NCBI RefSeq assembly: GCF_002197845.1
Contig: NZ_NIDE01000002.1
Span: forward strand, 620,001-684,000
Length of the DNA: 64,000 nucleotides
Direction: 5' to 3'
From: Fimbriiglobus ruber
GTDB taxonomy: Bacteria; Planctomycetota; Planctomycetia; Gemmatales; Gemmataceae
Shown here one piece after another: positions 9,292 to 19,900 of this stretch (position 1 is the first letter of the stretch; each line of letters starts with the position of its first letter). Below the pieces are notes generated by a model, which saw only the letters and a list, made by a program, of their open reading frames with translations, was not told the origin of the DNA and did not search any database. The position numbers were made by a program, and so were the translations under genes.

Positions 9292-12200
9292 TCACTCTAT
9301 TCCAGCGCCAGGCAGCAGCACCTTGATTCCGGCGTCTTCCAGCCGATTCGCAATGGCCTGTTTCGGCCCTTCCACGAAACAGGCGTACTGGATGCCGTCT
9401 TGATCGAACCAGAACAAGGGGTCTGCGATGACTTCGCCGTCGTCTGCATAAATCGGGTCTTGTTCGATTGTCTGTTTTTTCAGCACCGATTTTAGCCACG
9501 CCCGATGTTTCACACCGATCTTGCGTAACAATTCCTCAGCCACGTCCAACATGCTGGATTCAGCTTGAACCGCAGGAACTTCTGTCAACAAAGTGTGGCA
9601 TTCCTTGAGTACGGACATGATCCGGTTACCGCCTTCAGAGCTACCTCTGTACCCGAAGACGGCCAAGACCGATCTCGCTCGTGTCATGGCGACGTAAAGG
9701 TTGTTGGCGAGGATACCTCGCTCTTTTGCGACGAACTTGTCCGCACCGGCGATCACGACGATCTCGGCCTCGTACCCCTTGAACGACTGCGCCGTGGAAG
9801 CGACCACCGTGTTGGCGTCACGGGTAAAGGCTTTGCCGACCTGCACTTCCAGCCGGGCATTGACCGTCCTGAGTTTAGCATCGACTTGAGATTCCAAGCG
9901 GATCCGTATCGTCTGACTGTTGTAAAGGATACAGATGTCGTTCGGTGGCACGCCGTCTTTCACGATCCAAGAAATCAACTGGCCTCCGAGGGCGTCGAAC
10001 TCGGCGTCGATCTCCGTGTACAGCTTCACGATGGGAACGGGGCCGTGCGTCTGGTTGAACCGCACGTTCCACCACTCCTCACCGCTCCGGTCGATCCGCT
10101 CGATCAGCCCTCGGTCGATTAGCTCGCCGTGGTCGCCGCTCTTTTCGGACGGCTGGAGGCGGTACAAGACGTTGAGAGCGAACTCGGTGATTGGCTTCGT
10201 GGAGCGGAAACTCTCCTGCATCACGAACGACCGGCCTCGCATATCCAACCCCATCTCGGACCATTTCGGCGTTGGGCGACCATATACGTTTTGGGCATTG
10301 TCGTAGAAGATGTTGACGGAACGTGTGTTGGTGTTGGAGTCGTCGCTTTGGACTACAAGCCGGGTGAGCAGTTGGAGGGCATACGGTCCCATGTCTTGCG
10401 CTTCGTCGATGAACATGGCGTGGCACATCGCAGGTAGCGACCGATGGCCAATTTTCTCCAGATGCAGTTTCGCCGCCCCGTTGTAATCGAAGCGGTCGTC
10501 GCCTGCCATTCGCACGTTGAGCTTGTTCCAGAGAATACCGATGTGCCACAACTCGACCTGCTCGATGGGAAACGGTCCCTGTTCCCCCTCGCCGGTCCAA
10601 ACGTCGTTGAGCGTGTCCCAAATCAACCCGGAGAGCGACTGGTTGGCGAAGACCGCCCATATCTTCAAGTCGGACTGCTTCATCCGCCTCAGCGTCTTCA
10701 CCATCCAGTGGGCCATCACCGCCGTCTTGCCGCTCCCCGCCACTCCACGGACGAGTCTCGGTTTACCGTCCATGTTGTAGCCGCAAAGCCGTTGCTGCTC
10801 TGCGCTCATCACAGGGCGCAACAGCTTTCGGGTGGAAATTTGATTCCCGAGCAGGTCGCTGTTCCCGGCGATCTCGTCGGGGACTTTGTACTCGACATCT
10901 GGCTTGACCTTGGTCCATGCGTACCTACTACCCGACCATTTCAAAACCTGTGGTGCTAGGTCCAGAATGAGCGACCGGAGGTAAGGCTCTCGCATCTCGG
11001 CCCGAGTTGCCAACAGGATCACGAACTCCCTTGCCCGGCTCAGTCCGACGTTGACCAGCCGCTTCCATTCCTCCAACGGCCATGCCGTGCTTCCGGCGTT
11101 CACCGTGTCGAAGATCACGATGTCGGCTTCGGTCCCCTGCTGGCTGTGGACCGTGGCTGCCGACCAAGACTCGATCCCTTCTTCCGCAAGGAACGCTCGG
11201 ATGTCTTGGCTTTGGGCTACGAAGGGGGTGATGTATAGCCCCCGTGCCTTCCGCAGCGATTGATCCGAGAATAATTTCTTCAGCACGAGTCGGGACTTCT
11301 CCCGGACCCAGCTTCGATTCCCTGGCCCCCTCTCGGCTCGGATGGAGGGATCGTCGTCACCGTCATCGTCTAGTACGTACCAGAGCGACCGGGGCTGTCC
11401 GGCTAGCAATTCGGCACACTGGTAGGCACGCTTCAGGACGGTCGCCCCGTCTTCCAGCAGCCCGTCATACTGGTACTGTGAAACCACGGTTGAAACGTGC
11501 GGGTGCATCCGATGCTGTTCCCTCAGTAGACAAACCGCTTCGTGTGTTTGTCGAAGGGACCGCAGGTGGCTCAGACCGCTGGATGCCAACCATGTCGCTT
11601 GAGAGGTCGGCAGGATGCGACTGATCCGGCTGATCGGGGCCAATTGTTTCGAGTCCCCGGCCAAGACCACCCGCTTGCTTGCGTAAAGCGAGAGTGCGGC
11701 GACGGCGGCTCGTGAGATGAGACCGGCCTCGTCGATCACTACTGTCGTGAACGGGGCGCTTCCGGCAGCGATCACGTCTCGCATCTCCGGGTCGTTTAGC
11801 AGTGTCATCGCCTTGAATGCGGTCGCCACAACGACCTGTGCGTCGCCCGAAGCGAAGGCGTTGAACGAGGCGTCCTTCATTGCCCGCCTCAACTGCTGAA
11901 TCTGCTTGCGGAAGATCGCCCGCTCGTGGGTTATGGCAGTTCCGTGCAGCTTCTTCAGTAGCACGCCCACCTGTTGGAGAAGGTCGGTTTCCGCACCCTT
12001 GAGCAGCCATTCCAGCCCATTCGCCTGATACGCTTCGATGTGGGCACTCTTACCGACCCGAAGAATCCGGCCCGAATCGGCGGAACGAGCGTTCCGGTTA
12101 CGGGCCGCACGGCCAACGGCGAAGGCCGACTCGTCGGTCGATTTGTTCGTGGTCGAAATCACCAGCAGTCGCTCGGTCGGGTCGCTCAGGCATTCCGCTA

Positions 12201-12921
12201 CCTGTTTTCCAACGTTCGTCGTTTTTCCCGTTCCCGGTGGCCCCCAAATGACGGACCAGGCGTGCGACCATACCCCCAACAACTGCGGTAGGCACGGCGA
12301 CACTGGGGCCACGACCGCAGGATGCACATCCCCCCGGCTGGCGAGAAGTCGTCCGGGCAAGATATCCCGCAGGCCGCTGTACGACGGCTCGGAATAAAGG
12401 GCGTTCAGACTGGCCAGGAACTCGAACGGACGCACATAAAATAGTCCTTTAGTCGGCGGTCGATCGGGGTCGCTGACCCAAACGAAGAGTACCCCCTGTG
12501 CCTCATCGACTTCCACGACTTCACCGAACCACACCGCCGAGTCTTCCTCATCGAAGTCGTCCTGGAAGATTCGGGAATCATCTATGACCTTTGGGCGAAA
12601 CGCATTTGCTCCTTCCCAGGTCCAATCAAACTCCACGGATTGGCCGAGGTCGATTCTAAAGACAGAACTGTCGGCGGTAGGGAGGATATCACGGCTACGG
12701 AGCTTCTTACACTTGACCGAACTGCGGTATTCTTGTTTAACCGCCTCGGCCGCTTGGGAGATGTCCGAAGACTGCCCGGAGGGGAGTTGGATGTTGATCG
12801 GGGACCGGACGATTGTCCGGCAACGCTCGATCCCTTCAAGAGTGGAACTCACGGTGGCAGGCGCTCCCAATTGTTTCAAGGCGTCTGTTCGCTCGACACC
12901 TTCGTTGTACCGCACATTCAC
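9292..12921 (-). CDS. fusion of two SF1 helicase modules
   Basis: 1209 residues. After a beta-rich N-terminal region (1-200) comes a DNA2/NAM7-type helicase: GPPGTGKTT at about 227, VVIDEAGL, AGDSKQLAPI, REQHRMHP, VHSQQGTEADIVIFD and NVGLSRAREFV. A second, UvrD/Rep-type helicase starts with GVAGSGKT at about 727, then FIDEAQDM, QESFRSTK, STAQSFKGYEAEIVVI and YVAMTRAR. Both have intact Walker A and B motifs. The last 120 residues are unassigned and could be a divergent nuclease or partner-binding domain. Large SF1 helicases are frequent in defence islands. Two unlike motors in one chain could translocate with opposite polarity, as RecB and RecD do, but that is inference. Confidence 0.8.
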   Translation of the reverse strand: MNVRYNEGVERTDALKQLGAPATVSSTLEGIERCRTIVRSPINIQLPSGQSSDISQAAEAVKQEYRSSVKCKKLRSRDILPTADSSVFRIDLGQSVEFDWTWEGANAFRPKVIDDSRIFQDDFDEEDSAVWFGEVVEVDEAQGVLFVWVSDPDRPPTKGLFYVRPFEFLASLNALYSEPSYSGLRDILPGRLLASRGDVHPAVVAPVSPCLPQLLGVWSHAWSVIWGPPGTGKTTNVGKQVAECLSDPTERLLVISTTNKSTDESAFAVGRAARNRNARSADSGRILRVGKSAHIEAYQANGLEWLLKGAETDLLQQVGVLLKKLHGTAITHERAIFRKQIQQLRRAMKDASFNAFASGDAQVVVATAFKAMTLLNDPEMRDVIAAGSAPFTTVVIDEAGLISRAAVAALSLYASKRVVLAGDSKQLAPISRISRILPTSQATWLASSGLSHLRSLRQTHEAVCLLREQHRMHPHVSTVVSQYQYDGLLEDGATVLKRAYQCAELLAGQPRSLWYVLDDDGDDDPSIRAERGPGNRSWVREKSRLVLKKLFSDQSLRKARGLYITPFVAQSQDIRAFLAEEGIESWSAATVHSQQGTEADIVIFDTVNAGSTAWPLEEWKRLVNVGLSRAREFVILLATRAEMREPYLRSLILDLAPQVLKWSGSRYAWTKVKPDVEYKVPDEIAGNSDLLGNQISTRKLLRPVMSAEQQRLCGYNMDGKPRLVRGVAGSGKTAVMAHWMVKTLRRMKQSDLKIWAVFANQSLSGLIWDTLNDVWTGEGEQGPFPIEQVELWHIGILWNKLNVRMAGDDRFDYNGAAKLHLEKIGHRSLPAMCHAMFIDEAQDMGPYALQLLTRLVVQSDDSNTNTRSVNIFYDNAQNVYGRPTPKWSEMGLDMRGRSFVMQESFRSTKPITEFALNVLYRLQPSEKSGDHGELIDRGLIERIDRSGEEWWNVRFNQTHGPVPIVKLYTEIDAEFDALGGQLISWIVKDGVPPNDICILYNSQTIRIRLESQVDAKLRTVNARLEVQVGKAFTRDANTVVASTAQSFKGYEAEIVVIAGADKFVAKERGILANNLYVAMTRARSVLAVFGYRGSSEGGNRIMSVLKECHTLLTEVPAVQAESSMLDVAEELLRKIGVKHRAWLKSVLKKQTIEQDPIYADDGEVIADPLFWFDQDGIQYACFVEGPKQAIANRLEDAGIKVLLPGAGIE

Positions 12922-13042
12922 GCCCCGTCCTCAGCCTTGCTTCGCCCAGTACCGCCATCTTTTTTCCCGCTCACGACAAGATGGAGCAAGTCCGTAGGAG
13001 TTACATCCTTCAAGTTGTCCGGTTCTATCTTCCAAAATTACG

Positions 13043-13435
13043 TTACTTCATCCTGCTCCGAATTGCTTTTAGCCTACGCAAAAGTGCGACGACATGCCCG
13101 TTCTCCAACATGGAGGCTAGATGTCCCTCGCAGAACCGATCCGCCCGGCAGTGCGTAGTAAGTAACTTCTGAATCGTGGTGGCGTCGGCATTCTCGATTT
13201 TTTTCGACGACTCCACGAACTCCTGGGCGGAATGCTGCCACTCGATCCAGTCGAACGCCGGCGTCACCCAACCGTTGTCGTAAAGAGCCTGATGGAACTC
13301 CAGGACGACCTCCTCGAAGCTGAACTGGGGAAACTGACCTTCCGACATCTTCCAGGAGCCGACCGAAAAGCCTGCCGCCTCGAATCTATCAAGGAAAGGT
13401 AGAATGGCATCGATCTCCTCTTTAGTCGGCATCAT
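13043..13435 (-). CDS. DUF6508-like protein
   Basis: 130 residues. The pattern WVTPAFDWIEW, then THCRADRFCEGHLASMLENG, fits DUF6508, a small family of unknown function often found beside toxin or defence genes. The DRFCEGHLA block is the most conserved part. It lies between the HEPN-CBS gene (71 bp upstream) and the double-helicase gene (121 bp downstream), same strand. Confidence 0.65.
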   Translation of the reverse strand: MMPTKEEIDAILPFLDRFEAAGFSVGSWKMSEGQFPQFSFEEVVLEFHQALYDNGWVTPAFDWIEWQHSAQEFVESSKKIENADATTIQKLLTTHCRADRFCEGHLASMLENGHVVALLRRLKAIRSRMK

Positions 13436-13506
13436 CTGACGTTACCTCTCTCGTTGCCCTTTTCAAACCGATGGCTTGAGGCGAACTCGGGCGATATTCA
13501 TGGCGG

Positions 13507-14223
13507 TTAGCGGTTGACCGCTTGGTTTAGCTTGGGGATGTCTTGGACGGTCACGATCCCGAGGAGCGATTCGGTCGGATGACCGCCGTTGGTGATGAGA
13601 ATCGCTTCCAGCCGTTTACCACGGTGCAGGAACTCCTCGAATGCGGCGAGTGAGTGGGCGACTGTTGCCGTCCTCGCCATGAACTGCACGTTTTCTTCGT
13701 CCTCCTGGTGCCGCAGGACTTCGGCGACAATCTGCTCGTCCACGATCCCCGTGCCGTCGCCGACGAAGGAAGACGCCAACCACCGGGCGATGGTTTCGGC
13801 TGTGAGCAGGCCGTAGTAGCGATCTCCCTCGTACACCGGGAGTTGCGAGAACACACCGTCGTGCATCTTCCTGACGCAGCATCCGAGCGGGTCGGTCGAC
13901 TGGCACTGAGCCACCGGCTTGGTGGCGAGCGAGAGGAGCAGAGGCGGGGAGCGGAAGAGGGCGTCCAGGGCTTCCGCCCGTTCCACCGACACAAGCGTCG
14001 GCACGGCCAACGGGCGGTTGTGGCTGTGATGGTGGGCGATCAGGTTCCTTAACTTTGCGAATCGCTTGAGTTCGGTGGCGTGACGGCGGACCAGTGTGTC
14101 GGTCTCGCCCAGCCGATTCACGAGGGCGAGGAAATCAATACCATCCTCGGCATTGAGTTCGTGTCGCATCCAATCTTCGATTGCGTTGAAAGCGGCTAGA
14201 AATTGGGAGGTTTGTGCGTCCAA
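13507..14223 (-). CDS. HEPN-like domain fused to CBS domains
   Basis: 238 residues. The N-terminal 70 residues are helical and end in LRNLIAHHHS near residue 59, an R-x4-H motif of the HEPN RNase type. Residues 95-235 contain a CBS pair (QCQSTDPLGCCVRKM, FSQLPVYEGDRYYGLLTAETI, AILITNGGHPTESLLGIVTVQDI). CBS pairs bind adenine nucleotides, so the arrangement suggests a nucleotide-gated RNase or a regulator. Whether the HEPN part is catalytic is not certain, since the motif may also be structural. Confidence 0.7.
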   Translation of the reverse strand: MDAQTSQFLAAFNAIEDWMRHELNAEDGIDFLALVNRLGETDTLVRRHATELKRFAKLRNLIAHHHSHNRPLAVPTLVSVERAEALDALFRSPPLLLSLATKPVAQCQSTDPLGCCVRKMHDGVFSQLPVYEGDRYYGLLTAETIARWLASSFVGDGTGIVDEQIVAEVLRHQEDEENVQFMARTATVAHSLAAFEEFLHRGKRLEAILITNGGHPTESLLGIVTVQDIPKLNQAVNR

Positions 14224-14410
14224 AATCGGTTCCCCTGCTTGCGATGCCGCTCGACCTCGGCCACTTTCGCCACCTAAGTGTATGCTGCCGCCGTCCAGTT
14301 CCGAAACGGCGACAAATCCGTGGATGCTGATGCGAACTGCGGATGAGTCGAGTGAATGGCCTCACCGCTCGTAAAGAGACAGAGCAACAAATTCTTCTGG
14401 TGAGGTAACA

Positions 14411-15970
14411 TTACCCCTCCACGATCCGCTTCTCGGCAATCACGATGTATTTCTTCTGCTGTTCTATTCCGATGACTTTGGAAGCCCCGAAATCCAGGCC
14501 AGCGACGAGCATGGTTCCCGAACCTGCGAAGCAATCCAGCAGCACGCCGCCTTGCGGAAGGAGATACTTAACCCACCATGCGGCAACGTCGTAAGGAGTC
14601 GACGCTGGATGCTGAATGTCTGCCGCCGCCGATCCACCTGCTGCCACAGGGATCAGATTGAATGGGGTCGATCCGCCACGTTCTTCGGCAGTTCCGGCGA
14701 TTTGGTCATTCCGGTAGTTTCTGCCCGACCGTGACGTGCGCATCGCCGAGTCCGATTTCCGGCTGGCAAAGATCTCGTCTGAAGGTAGCCAGAGAACATT
14801 GTCCTGATTGCGGTAGCAGTTCGCTGGTCCCAGCCACACGCACATCTTGACCGAGTGCCGAAGAAGCCCTTGTTTGCGATTCGTCCCACTCAGGGGCATG
14901 GTATCGTGGCTCCACCAATACACGTCCTGAACCAGATTCCACTCTCGACCGGCCCATGTCACGAATTCCCACAGCCAAAGCCGCATCTGGCCGACCTTCT
15001 CAAAGTTCGGCTGCAAGATCACGACCATCGAGCCAGTGGGTTTCAGTACCCGTCGCCCTTCGGTCACGGCCGTCTTCATTAGAGCGTGCCACTCGGTTTC
15101 TGTTAGACGACCATATTCTCGGTCGATCTCCGGATAAGGCGGGTCTGTTAATAGCAGATCGACGCTCTGGTCAGACAGCTTTTTGAGTTCTTTCCGACAA
15201 TCGCCGTGGATCAGGCGGGTCGCCTTCAGTCGCTCCGTCTTCGGACGGGCTTGGGGCTTGGGCGTCTTCGCCTCCTGATGCTCCGCACGTTTCTCGGCCT
15301 GCCTCGTCTTGATCTCTTTGGCCGCTTGAAGAATCGCCTTCTCGTCAAGTTCAAGGACGGAATCTTGTTCGGTTGTACCTGTGCAAGCCAGAATCGACGC
15401 CGCAGAAATACTGACTTTGCCCTCATCCATTGCCTGGATGAGCTTGGGGGTGCCGTGGGCCACGACCTTGGCAGCTTGTCGGTAGGTTTGATCGTTGCCG
15501 AACCCGGCCTTTTCCGCAGCGGCTTGACGGGTCCGTTTGCCCGGTGCAACTTCGGGAATTTTTTCCCGAAGTCGATCCGTGCGTTGCCCACGGCGATTGC
15601 CGATCTGCTGTTCGATGGCCTTGGCGATGGCGACCCGCTCGGACGGCGTGAAATCCTTTCGGACCTCGTTCTCGGCGTATTCTCCGGCAATGATGCTCCG
15701 CACGTCCACGATGCGGGCCAGGATCGTTGTTTTCTTGAGGATATCCCTTTGCGCCCGGAGCCGCCGTTCGCCAAAGACCAGTTCCAGCTTCTCGGTCACG
15801 CCGATGGGTTGAAGGAGTCCTTCCTGACGAATGCTCTCGGCCAGAGACGTGAGATCACCCATGTCCTTTCGATGGCGTGAGCCTACTTTGATGTCTGCGA
15901 TCTTGAGTTCTTTGAGCATGATGCGCCGAATCTGTTCGGGGTCACGGATGTTCCCCTCTTGTTTGCGCAT
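14411..15970 (-). CDS. ParB-like domain fused to N4/N6 DNA methyltransferase
   Basis: 519 residues. Residues 15-75 form a ParB/sulfiredoxin domain (LTSLAESIRQEGLLQPIGV, then FGERRLRAQ). A helical DNA-binding middle follows (TPSERVAIAKAIEQQI, AAEKAGFGNDQTYRQA). The methyltransferase has DPPYPEID at about 275 and LLDCFAGSGTMLVA at about 482, so the catalytic motif precedes the SAM motif (beta-class order). Such chimeras are common in phages and mobile elements and are usually orphan modifiers. It could methylate DNA for self-protection here. No cognate restriction enzyme is adjacent. Confidence 0.85.
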   Translation of the reverse strand: MRKQEGNIRDPEQIRRIMLKELKIADIKVGSRHRKDMGDLTSLAESIRQEGLLQPIGVTEKLELVFGERRLRAQRDILKKTTILARIVDVRSIIAGEYAENEVRKDFTPSERVAIAKAIEQQIGNRRGQRTDRLREKIPEVAPGKRTRQAAAEKAGFGNDQTYRQAAKVVAHGTPKLIQAMDEGKVSISAASILACTGTTEQDSVLELDEKAILQAAKEIKTRQAEKRAEHQEAKTPKPQARPKTERLKATRLIHGDCRKELKKLSDQSVDLLLTDPPYPEIDREYGRLTETEWHALMKTAVTEGRRVLKPTGSMVVILQPNFEKVGQMRLWLWEFVTWAGREWNLVQDVYWWSHDTMPLSGTNRKQGLLRHSVKMCVWLGPANCYRNQDNVLWLPSDEIFASRKSDSAMRTSRSGRNYRNDQIAGTAEERGGSTPFNLIPVAAGGSAAADIQHPASTPYDVAAWWVKYLLPQGGVLLDCFAGSGTMLVAGLDFGASKVIGIEQQKKYIVIAEKRIVEG

Positions 15971-16004
15971 GGTAGGAGTTCCTGAAAGGACGAAAGGGAC
16001 GGCA

Positions 16005-16946
16005 TCACGGTTCCACGTCCCATACCCCGATCATCCCCGATTTCGATACGCCTACGAACCCGCCTTCGGGCCTGGGCCTGACGCAGGAGCAGCCGTCCAA
16101 CACGGGCCATGTCGCTACCACCCGACCTCTCCCTGCTGAAATCAATTCGCAGTTTGAGATTAGCAACTGGTGCGAGTCGGCGTCGTAAGCGAAATCGGTC
16201 GATTCGCTGACCGTCTCGTGGCACCACTTCTCGCCGCCGTCCTCACGGCTGATCGCCCGCACCGCACCGGCGTTCGAGACAAGGATCAGCTCCTCGGTGC
16301 ATTCGACACGCCCCGCCATCGCAAAGGGTAGGTCAAAGACGGAAATTGGCAGGAGGGATGCGGCGTTCAGCACGGACACGAAGCCCCGATCCTGCGACCT
16401 CAACCCGCTGAAAGCGAGAATTTGGCGTTGGCCGTCCTCAGTGACGGCAATCGCATCGACGCAGGTGCCCGGCAGTGCCACCCGCTCTACGCAAGAAGGC
16501 TCGTCGCCGTCCAAGTGCCACACTTCGGGCCACTTCTCGGCCCCCGCCCCCAACGAATAGTCGCCGGTGCCCAGCAGCAAATGCCCGCTTCCGAGCCAAG
16601 CGACAGAATGAACCGGCCCGGCTTCGGGAGCGACGTGGCGCACCGTGCCGCTCTCACCGTCCCACACGACCGCATGAGCGCCACTCGTGGCGACGGCGCA
16701 CCGCCCCGGATCGTCGGGGGCCGGTGAGAGGGAGCGAAAGATGTTGTTGACCGGAGTGCTTCCGAGGATTCGGCCAGCGGCGAACACCGTCTTCATCACG
16801 GCGAACGGGGAGAGCCGGACACGGACGAGGTTTCCCGACCAGTCGCCGACGATCACTTCATTCTGGCTGACGGCGGCGAGGCACGGGTAGCCCTGGCAAT
16901 TCCCGATGTACCGGGCCTGGTCGAATGAGCGGCACGTCGTCGTCAT
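16005..16946 (-). CDS. beta-propeller (WD40/PQQ-like) protein coupled to the helicase-nuclease
   Basis: 313 residues from ATG 16946. The start codon overlaps the TGA of the upstream gene (ATGA), which fixes the start and implies translational coupling. The sequence repeats a blade pattern about every 40 residues: NEVIVGDWSGNLVRV, CAVATSGAHAVVWDGESGTVRHV, SVAWLGSGHLLLGTGD, GFVGVSKSGMIGVWDV. It is probably a six- or seven-blade propeller, without a signal peptide. A propeller tied to a nuclease-helicase suggests a sensor or scaffold subunit. That role is inferred from coupling alone. Confidence 0.7.
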   Translation of the reverse strand: MTTTCRSFDQARYIGNCQGYPCLAAVSQNEVIVGDWSGNLVRVRLSPFAVMKTVFAAGRILGSTPVNNIFRSLSPAPDDPGRCAVATSGAHAVVWDGESGTVRHVAPEAGPVHSVAWLGSGHLLLGTGDYSLGAGAEKWPEVWHLDGDEPSCVERVALPGTCVDAIAVTEDGQRQILAFSGLRSQDRGFVSVLNAASLLPISVFDLPFAMAGRVECTEELILVSNAGAVRAISREDGGEKWCHETVSESTDFAYDADSHQLLISNCELISAGRGRVVATWPVLDGCSCVRPRPEGGFVGVSKSGMIGVWDVEP

Positions 16947-19900
16947 TTGCGTGTTCCCCTGTGACCGGCCTCGGTACTCCCGCCCCATACCGCCACCCGC
17001 TTTCCGCCCCGCTCCCCTTCCCACAGAAGGGTCGGGCAGGTGCGCAGCAATAGGTTCTTCCACAGTAAGGCGTTCTGGTACGTCTCCTCTTTCGGGCTTA
17101 ACAGGGTGAAGATGCTGCGGCTCGCCACCAAAATCATCTTCCGCTTCGCCCGGCTCACAGCCACCGTCAGTCGTCGAGGGTCCAGAAGAAACGTACTTGA
17201 TGCAAGAAGGTAGGCTCGGTCGGACTCCGTGGCGCTCACCAGGATGACCGTCCGCTCGCCGCCTTGGAACCGCTCCACCGTGTCGATGGCCGATCTCAAG
17301 GGAAGGCCACTGGCCGGGTCGAGGACGCACAACTCAGGAAAGGCTTGCTGGAGGGCAGCCCGCTGTGCCCGGTGAGGTACTACGATCCCCAGGCCGTGTT
17401 CGGCACTAAGGCCGTACTTCGCCGGGTCTACCAGCGCCTTCAGGATCGGTTCGATGAGCGACTGCTCGAACGGGTTCCGTACTTGGCTTTCGGCCTCGTC
17501 GTGCGTCACCACCACCAACGGGTAGTCAGGCCGCAGCACGGCGGCAACCAGATCGTTTTCATCGGGATGCGCCGCCAGCAAGTCCGTTTTCTTCGAGTGA
17601 TAAGCGATCCCGTCGTGCCGGTAGACTTCTTGTCTCAAGAATTCCGCCATCGTTGCATGAAGCCGGAAGCTCTCAGTGAACTGGATCATGGGCGGGTGCT
17701 GTGCCCGCAGCGTGTCGAACAGGCTTTCGTACACCTGGTACTGTTGGAAAGTGCGACGGGCTTCACCCTGCCAGTCGTGCTTCACGATGGGCGGCATCTG
17801 GCGGTGATCGCCGACGACGATCAGTGGGGCGTCCTCCTTCATCGGCAGCGCCGCCATGATCGCTTCCGGCAGATTCATCTGGCTGGCTTCGTCCAGCACC
17901 AGGAGATCGCAGAGTTGGTGCCCGAAGACGCACTTCGACCATTTCTTCTTCAACATCCCGTAGGTGCCGCCCGGCGTGATTCCCACGACGGACCACTGCT
18001 GCTCCTGAAGGATGTCAGCGTTGTAGTCTTCGCCCTTCTCCTTCTCGGCGTCTTTCTGCAAGTGGATCACGCCGACAGGCGGCGGGTTGTTGGGGGCCAC
18101 CCGGTAAAGGGGCACGTCGAGAAGGCGGGCGTCGAAGTGCGAGGCGAACAACGTGGGGTTGGCGTCCCGAAAACCTCGCAACTTCTCCTGGACCTCCAGA
18201 ACATTCTTCAGCAACACGTCGGTGGCTGCGTGGGTCTTGCACGACAAGAACACTTGGTAGGGACGGCCCTCGGCCATCGCTGCTTGCAGGCGAGCGAAGA
18301 CGGCGAAGGCGGCGGAAAAACTTTTCCCTGTGCCGGGCGGTCCTTGGACCAGCAGCACCGGCGTCCGACCATGACCGCCAATGAACTCCCGTTTGCTGGC
18401 CTCGAAGTCGTGGAACAGACCCGCCTGGTGGAAGGCGTCCAACCCGGCCAGGAACGCCTTCTGACCGGGAAGCCCACCCCCATCACCGTGGGGCGGCGTC
18501 ACCAGCCGGTCGTACAAGACGTTCGGCGACCCGTCGCACAGGCCGTTCACCACCTGGGCGCACCAGTACGAGTACCACTCGTTCGGACACGGATCGAGCG
18601 TGTAGAGCTTGTCGCCCTCCAGGGTCCGGTTGATCGCCTGGAAGACGTAAGGCTTCGACCAGTCGCCGCCACGGGACTCCTTCAACTCGACCTCGGCGAA
18701 CGCCTCCGTGACCCGCCCGGCGTCGTCCTTCTTGGCGGCGACGATGCGGAGGAGTTCGGCCCGTGGGCCGTAGAGCATCTGCTTGGGCGTCGGCGTGAAC
18801 TCGGTCTGCTGGTCCTTCGGCAGCCGCTCGTCCACGGTCAGCCGGGGGTACAGCACCAACCGGTCGCCGTCCCGCAGGGTGGACATCAGCAGCAGTTCGT
18901 GCAGGTCGCAATCGACGCCCTCGACCTCGATGCGGAGCCGCAGCCGCAGGCCCTCCGGCGACCACTTGCACTCGGCGGACTGGTCTTTGTTGAGCCGGAA
19001 CTGCTTGTCGGGGTTTACGGCCTTGAACGCCGCCGCCAGCGCCTCCCGCTTCTGCCTCCGCCGTTCGTTCTCCCGGTTCTGCTCGGCCACGCCCGGCTCC
19101 TGGTCGGCCTCGACGTAACGGAGCAGCAGGCAGTCGCCCATCAGCACCCGGCGTTCGGGCGGGGCGTGCCGGGTCGCCTTCCAGTCGCCGAGCGCCACCA
19201 GCCGCTCTATGGTGACGAACTCGTGCAGGGCGTGGGCGAGGTCGTGGGCCTTGTCCTCGTAGTGGGCGAGGTCGGGCAGCACGAACGGCGACTTTTGCGT
19301 GTTCGGGTTCCCCTGGATCGACCCGGCGACGTGTTCGAGCGCCTCCAGCCGCCGTGTCTCGAAGGCCGTCAGCAAGTCCGTGGTCGTTCCCCGGAAGTCG
19401 GCGAACTCGTCGTGCTTGCCCGCCTTCGGCAACTGGCCCCAGGCGGCGTAGGCGTACTCCAGCGGCAGCGAACTGGCGAACCGGGAGCGGCGGGTGTACC
19501 ACTCGCTCTGCCCGTCGATGTCCAGCTTGCCGATGTTGTCGAAGAGGCGGGCCTTGAACGCCTCCCGGAACTTGTGCGGGGTGTTCCAGTCGAACTTCAG
19601 GTATTGGGCGACCGACTGGAGCGATTGGCACGTCATCGGGTAGTTCTTGAACGTCCGCATCTCCTCGTCCAAGAAGCTGGCGATGGGCGAGTCGAAGGCG
19701 GCGATCTGCGTCAGGAAGTCGTACAGCGGCGGCGTGGCCTCCAGGATCGGCGGGAAGTTGCGGGCCAGCGCCTCCAGCATCACCCGCTGCTCGTAGCGGT
19801 CGAAGAAGACGACGTGGATCGGGGCGGACTTCTTCTCGCCGGTTCCTCCCTGGGCCAACTCGATGACGGTCTTCAACAGTTCCTTCGTCCAGCCCTGGAA

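Noticed and set aside
16947-17330. Upstream extension of the beta-propeller protein
   Set aside because: It lies antisense-free but in the wrong frame over the helicase end; the ATGA overlap and family-like start at 16946 fix the real start.
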